Positions 60,645 through 64,000 of a stretch of DNA of 64,000 nucleotides are shown here, piece by piece (position 1 is the first letter of the stretch; each line of letters starts with the position of its first letter). The stretch is taken from the NCBI GenBank assembly GCA_964625855.1, contig CAZVFC010000013.1, positions 131,110-195,109 on the forward strand. The letters run 5' to 3'. Origin of the DNA: JAPLUA01 sp964625855 (GTDB lineage Bacteria; Verrucomicrobiota; Verrucomicrobiia; Limisphaerales; UBA8199). The notes below the pieces were generated by a model. The model had not been told where the DNA came from, did not search any database, and saw only the letters and a program-made list of their open reading frames with translations. The position numbers were made by a program, and so were the translations under genes.

Positions 60645-61661
60645 TCAAAACTGTTTCAGGAACCGCACGTCATTCTCGTAGAAGAGGCGGATGTCCGTGA
60701 TGCCGTAGCGAATCATGGCGATGCGTTCGATGCCGAAGCCGAAGGCCCAGCCGGTCCAGACTTCCGGATCATAGCCGACGTTCTCGAAGACCTGCGGGTG
60801 GACCATGCCGCACCCGGCGATTTCCAGCCATTCCTTGCCCATCTTCCGGGTCAGTGCGCTGCTGAAATCAATCTCGAAGCTCGGTTCTGTGTAGCTGAAG
60901 TAGTGAGGCCGAAAACGTATCCGAGTTTCCTCGCCCATCAGTTCTTTGAACACGAATTCCACCGTGCCCTTGAGGTCGCCGACGGTGACATTCCGGTCCA
61001 CATAGAGGCCTTCGACCTGGTGGAAGGTGGGATTATGGGTAGCGTCGGCGTTGTCGCGGCGATAGACCCGGCCGGGCACTATGATGCGAACCGGCGGTTG
61101 CTGCTTCGCCATCACCCGTATCTGCACGGATGAAGTATGGGTGCGTAGAAGCAGAGGGGGTGCCCCTCCTGCCCCCGCTGTGAGGTAGAACGTGTCCTGA
61201 GTATCTCGCGCCGGATGGTCCTCCGGCGTGTTCAGCGCATCAAAGCAATGGTACTCATCTTCGACCTCCGGCCCATCGGCCACCACGAAACCGATCTTGC
61301 GAAAACTGCGCACGATATCTTCAGTGACTTGCGTAAGCGGGTGGAGCTTGCCGAGGATGCGGCGGCGCCCCGGCAGCGTGAAATCGGTCGGTTCCTGAGG
61401 GAGCGCGGCCTTTAGGTCCAGCTCGCGGCGGCGTTCTGCCAGCGCCGCTTCAAGCTCCACCTTGGCGCCATTGACGGCCTTCCCGGCGGCAGGTTTCTCC
61501 TCCCTGGACAATCCGCCCAGTTGCTTCATCAGGGCCGTGAACTTGCCATTCGAGCCAAGATAGTTGACCCGGGCTTGTTCAAGCGCCGCGATGTCTGGCG
61601 CGGCCCGCAATTCCGCCAGAGCCGATTGCTTCAGCGGTTCGACTTGGTCCACGAAACTCAT
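60645..61661 (-). CDS. pheS: Phenylalanyl-tRNA synthetase alpha subunit
   Basis: A 338-aa class II synthetase subunit. The N-terminal coiled coil (residues ~1-85) is followed by GRRRILGKLHPLTQVTEDIV, motif 1 region VADGPEVEDEYHCFDALNTP, HPARDTQDTFYL, LLRTHTSSVQIRVM, motif 2 PGRVYRRDNADATHNPTFHQ with EGL, and motif 3 GWAFGFGIERIAMIRYGITD. It forms the heterotetramer with PheT, encoded directly downstream. A terminator-like hairpin lies upstream between rplT and pheS. Confidence 0.96.
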   Translation of the reverse strand: MSFVDQVEPLKQSALAELRAAPDIAALEQARVNYLGSNGKFTALMKQLGGLSREEKPAAGKAVNGAKVELEAALAERRRELDLKAALPQEPTDFTLPGRRRILGKLHPLTQVTEDIVRSFRKIGFVVADGPEVEDEYHCFDALNTPEDHPARDTQDTFYLTAGAGGAPPLLLRTHTSSVQIRVMAKQQPPVRIIVPGRVYRRDNADATHNPTFHQVEGLYVDRNVTVGDLKGTVEFVFKELMGEETRIRFRPHYFSYTEPSFEIDFSSALTRKMGKEWLEIAGCGMVHPQVFENVGYDPEVWTGWAFGFGIERIAMIRYGITDIRLFYENDVRFLKQF

Positions 61662-61690
61662 ATCACATCGAAATTAGCCTCAACGGAGCA

Positions 61691-61723
61691 CAAAAAAAAC
61701 GGGCGTGCCGTTCGGGCCGCCCG
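61691..61723 (-). terminator. Rho-independent terminator or attenuator between rplT and pheS
   Basis: On the minus strand CGGGCG, GCC-loop-GGC and CGCCCG form a strong stem followed by eight T residues. It can end the rpmI-rplT transcript or act as an attenuator in front of pheS. Confidence 0.8.
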
Positions 61724-61762
61724 GTTCGCCTGTTGACAATTGGAAATCGGCGATGGCCAGTG

Positions 61763-62134
61763 TCAGGCCTTGGCGGCCTTGGTCTTCAAGGCCTCCTGGG
61801 CAACCTTAACCAGTTCGCTAAAGGCCGCGCTATCGGTCGCCGCGATATCGGCCAGAATCTTCCGGTCCAGCGCCACCTTGGCAGCCTTGAGGCCCTCCAT
61901 GAAGCGGCTATAGGTGGTCCCAGCGGCCCGAGCGGCAGCGTTGATGCGAACCTGCCAGAGAGCGCGGAACGTGCGCTTCTTGACCCGGCGGTCGCGAAAG
62001 GCGTATTGGCGGCCATGATCAACCGCGTCGGAGGCGTAGCGGTAAAGCTTGGAGCGGCGCATCCGGAAGCCTTTGGCGGCCCGGATCATGCGGGTGCGGC
62101 GTTTGCGGGAGGCGGGGGCGTTGGTAACTCGCAT
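61763..62134 (-). CDS. rplT: 50S ribosomal protein L20
   Basis: A 123-aa protein that binds 23S rRNA early in assembly. The N-terminal basic region (RVTNAPASRKRRTRMIRAAK, GFRMRRSKLYRYASDAV) and GRQYAFRDRRVKKRTFRALW, INAAARAAGTTYSRFMEGLK are diagnostic for L20. It lies 31 bases after rpmI; infC, which often precedes this pair, is not in the window. Its transcript probably ends at the hairpin at 61691-61723. Confidence 0.96.
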   Translation of the reverse strand: MRVTNAPASRKRRTRMIRAAKGFRMRRSKLYRYASDAVDHGRQYAFRDRRVKKRTFRALWQVRINAAARAAGTTYSRFMEGLKAAKVALDRKILADIAATDSAAFSELVKVAQEALKTKAAKA

Positions 62135-62165
62135 AGTCTAGTTAATCCTCAGAAGGGGAGACACC

Positions 62166-62375
62166 TTAGTGGCTGAAGGGCATGCTCTGGGTAATCCGAT
62201 ATTGATCCGTGGAATGGACCACGCTCGTGCCACGCAAGTTACGACGGCGCTTGGGATTCTTGGTCTGACACAGGTGCCGCCGGCCGGCGCTCGCGCGCAG
62301 CACTTTGCCGCGGGCCGTGATCTTGAACCGCTTGGCCGCAGACTTCTTGGTCTTGATGCCTTTTGGACGTCGCAT
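62166..62375 (-). CDS. rpmI: 50S ribosomal protein L35
   Basis: A 69-aa basic protein: MRRPKGIKTKKSAAKRFKIT, GKVLRASAGRRHLCQTKNPK and RRRNLRGTSVV fit the L35 pattern (K-T-x-K-S/A-A-K-R-F and the H-x-x-x-x-K-x-x-K-x-R-R-x-L-R core). The tail (HSTDQYRITQSMPFSH) is the usual short extension. It heads the rpmI-rplT unit. Confidence 0.94.
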   Translation of the reverse strand: MRRPKGIKTKKSAAKRFKITARGKVLRASAGRRHLCQTKNPKRRRNLRGTSVVHSTDQYRITQSMPFSH

Positions 62376-62620
62376 AAATCAATTCGCTTTCGTTTGAAAA
62401 GAGCGCGCAATATAGGTATTTGCAGAGCACGAAGCAAGGGAAATTTTCAACCGCGAAGTGCCTGAGTGCCTGCCTGCGCTCCATTGCGCGGGGCGCCCAC
62501 AGCGCCCATGTCCAACGGTCGCGTCAACGTAAGCTCGACGACCATCCCGTCGCTCGTCACAAACAACCCGTGGCTCCATGGCATGGACATCGCGGTGGCC
62601 AACGGCGTGCGGGCGGCGCC

Positions 62621-64000
62621 TTAGAGCCGGATGCGATAGAATCTGCGGTTTTCGGTCAGGTCCACGGTCAGGGGCGATTGCGCCGTCACGTCGCGGTAGG
62701 GGCCGGCTGCCTCCTCGGCTTCCTGCAGCGTGCCCCGTGGCCAGCTCAGTCGCAACTGCTCCCCCTCAATCTCCACCCCCAACGTCGGCGCCAAATATAC
62801 CACCACCCGGAAACTCTGCGTCGCACTCAGGCTCGGCTGCCCGTCATCGCTCACAATCACCGCCACCGTGTGCTCCGCTGGCGCCACCTCCGACCGCCAC
62901 TCAAACTGGCCGCTGATCGCGTGGATCTCCGCACCCGCCGGCGCACCCTCGCCCAGACGGAAAACCAACTGCTGCGCCGGCTCGTCCACATCGCTCGCTT
63001 CGACCGTGAACACCAGAGTTTGCCCCAGCGTCACTTCCTGGTCCCCAATCACCGACAGGCTCGGCGCCGTGTTCGGCAGCCGGTTGGCCGCCCGCGGCGT
63101 GCAAAGAACCATCGCCAGAATCCTGCCCGCTCCGTCCGGATACCGACCCTCCGATACGTCCGTCGTCTGCGGCCCAAAGCTCACCGCGTCTATCCGCGTC
63201 CCGTCCGCCCCAAAGACCCCGATCGCTTCCCCGCCCTTGCTCAACGCCAGCTCCGCGTGCAGGTCCGCACAGTTCGTCCCGTTCTGCTCCGATTCGTTGT
63301 CCGCCCACACCAGCAAATAGCCCCCCGCCGGCACCACATACTGCCCCGTGGCCGGCACCTCAAACTTCCGCGGATCGCCCAAATCGTCCGTCAGGTAATA
63401 CCCCCCCAAATCCACCGCCGCAGTCCCCGGGTTGTACAGCTCAAACCAGTCCTCATAGTTCCCATCCGCCGGATCGGCCAAAACCGTCGCGTTGTCCGCC
63501 AGCCATTCGTTGATGACCAGCGTGATCGGCGGCGACGCCCCGTTGTTCATACCCCCGGCCGTAACATAAAACAGGTTCCCACGATAAAACGGCTGCCCGT
63601 CCGGCACGTCCCCATACGACCAGTTCGACGGCAGATTCGGGCCCGTCAGGTAATCCACCAGTTGATTGGTCCCCCCCACCCGACGCGACATCGCCACCCG
63701 GCCACCCCCCGATGCCAGCCGAAATCCGGCGTGCGGCGCCTCCGCCGTCCCCTGGTTCGTCTCGCCGTCGCACCAAACCACCAGAAAGCTGCCGCCGGGG
63801 ACCACCACGTTCGACGGAAAGTTCCACCGCGCCAAGTTGGTGTAGTTGTCCGATAGCCCATACCCGCCCAGGTTCAACGCGTTGGTGCCCGCGTTATACA
63901 GCTCCACCCACGGCTCCCGTTCGCCGTAGTTGTCCACCGGCCCGCTCTGGTTGTCCGCCTGCATCTCGTTCAGCCACACCGGCGCAAACCCCGGCAATAC
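62621..64000 (-). CDS. Secreted lamin-tail-domain protein, C-terminal part (5' truncated by window edge)
   Basis: The frame is open to the right window edge, so the N-terminus is missing. Two lamin tail domains are visible: VWLNEMQADNQSG...WVELYN and LVINEWLADNATVLADPADG...WFELYNPGTAAVDLGGYYLT, each with the buried G-G-Y core. A cadherin/He_PIG-like domain follows (NTAPSLSVIGDQEVTLGQTL, then IHAISGQFEWRSEVAP), ending with NRRFYRIRL, a typical Verrucomicrobial secreted C-terminus. Such proteins often carry an N-terminal CotH kinase domain; whether this one does cannot be seen. Confidence 0.8.
   Translation of the reverse strand, partial: VLPGFAPVWLNEMQADNQSGPVDNYGEREPWVELYNAGTNALNLGGYGLSDNYTNLARWNFPSNVVVPGGSFLVVWCDGETNQGTAEAPHAGFRLASGGGRVAMSRRVGGTNQLVDYLTGPNLPSNWSYGDVPDGQPFYRGNLFYVTAGGMNNGASPPITLVINEWLADNATVLADPADGNYEDWFELYNPGTAAVDLGGYYLTDDLGDPRKFEVPATGQYVVPAGGYLLVWADNESEQNGTNCADLHAELALSKGGEAIGVFGADGTRIDAVSFGPQTTDVSEGRYPDGAGRILAMVLCTPRAANRLPNTAPSLSVIGDQEVTLGQTLVFTVEASDVDEPAQQLVFRLGEGAPAGAEIHAISGQFEWRSEVAPAEHTVAVIVSDDGQPSLSATQSFRVVVYLAPTLGVEIEGEQLRLSWPRGTLQEAEEAAGPYRDVTAQSPLTVDLTENRRFYRIRL

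Noticed and set aside
59062..60681. 539-aa plus-strand frame opposite pheT
   Set aside because: Antisense shadow of pheT, with no motif of its own.
62420..63856. 478-aa plus-strand frame opposite the lamin-tail protein
   Set aside because: Composed largely of Arg, Pro and His; an antisense shadow.
1..64000. tRNA or rRNA genes
   Set aside because: The longer gaps between genes were read for cloverleaf-like or rRNA-like sequence and none was recognised. A tRNAscan or Infernal run would be needed to exclude one fully.

Overview
The window looks like a chromosomal piece of a GC-rich Verrucomicrobiota bacterium, probably of the Limisphaerales/Pedosphaera type. This is inferred from a cluster of GYF_2-domain membrane proteins, a pseudopilin-type secreted protein, a four-helix-bundle (S23/IVS-type) protein gene, many secreted polysaccharide-active enzymes, a lamin-tail-domain secreted protein and widespread heptamer tandem repeats. 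No rRNA or tRNA gene was recognised.

Layout. 1-5.7 kb: two tandem YfhO-like membrane proteins, then a minus-strand cluster of GYF_2, DUF2752 and TM2 membrane proteins. 6-16.7 kb: sugar uptake and breakdown (MFS transporter, zinc dehydrogenase, SDR, Tat-exported and secreted glycosidase-like proteins, GH43 lipoprotein), interrupted by a four-helix-bundle gene with inverted heptamer-repeat arms. 16.9-22.3 kb: housekeeping genes, namely a minus-strand trio (phosphoglycerate mutase, exonuclease, phosphorylase) and plus-strand nadC-birA-coaX.

22.3-42.3 kb is a defence island inserted between coaX and trpA. It holds, in order, a 3' remnant of a DNA methyltransferase; a compact two-gene operon that I cannot match to a characterised system (a 1723-aa protein with STAS-like, GHKL ATPase, STAS-like and two phosphoribosyltransferase-like regions, overlapping a 539-aa receiver-HD hydrolase protein); a chimeric pseudogene joining a drmA 5' end to a methyltransferase 3' end; a RloA-type ATPase with a truncated RloB; a small fused ORF and an ImmA/IrrE-type protease; and an overlapping drmA-drmB-drmC DISARM core without drmD or an intact methylase. 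The island edges carry phased 11-bp repeats, dispersed palindromic repeats and a heptamer array.

42.3-64 kb: trpA, a GDP-mannose pyrophosphorylase, a secreted sialidase group, toxin-antitoxin genes in which an AbrB/PIN pair splits a MazF-type gene, a secreted-protein gene frameshifted in a heptamer repeat, glpQ-like, CE15-like esterase and beta-propeller phosphoesterase genes, then rpmI-rplT-pheS-pheT and the 3' part of a lamin-tail-domain protein. The two-gene operon at 23.6-30.4 kb is the strongest candidate for an undescribed system.
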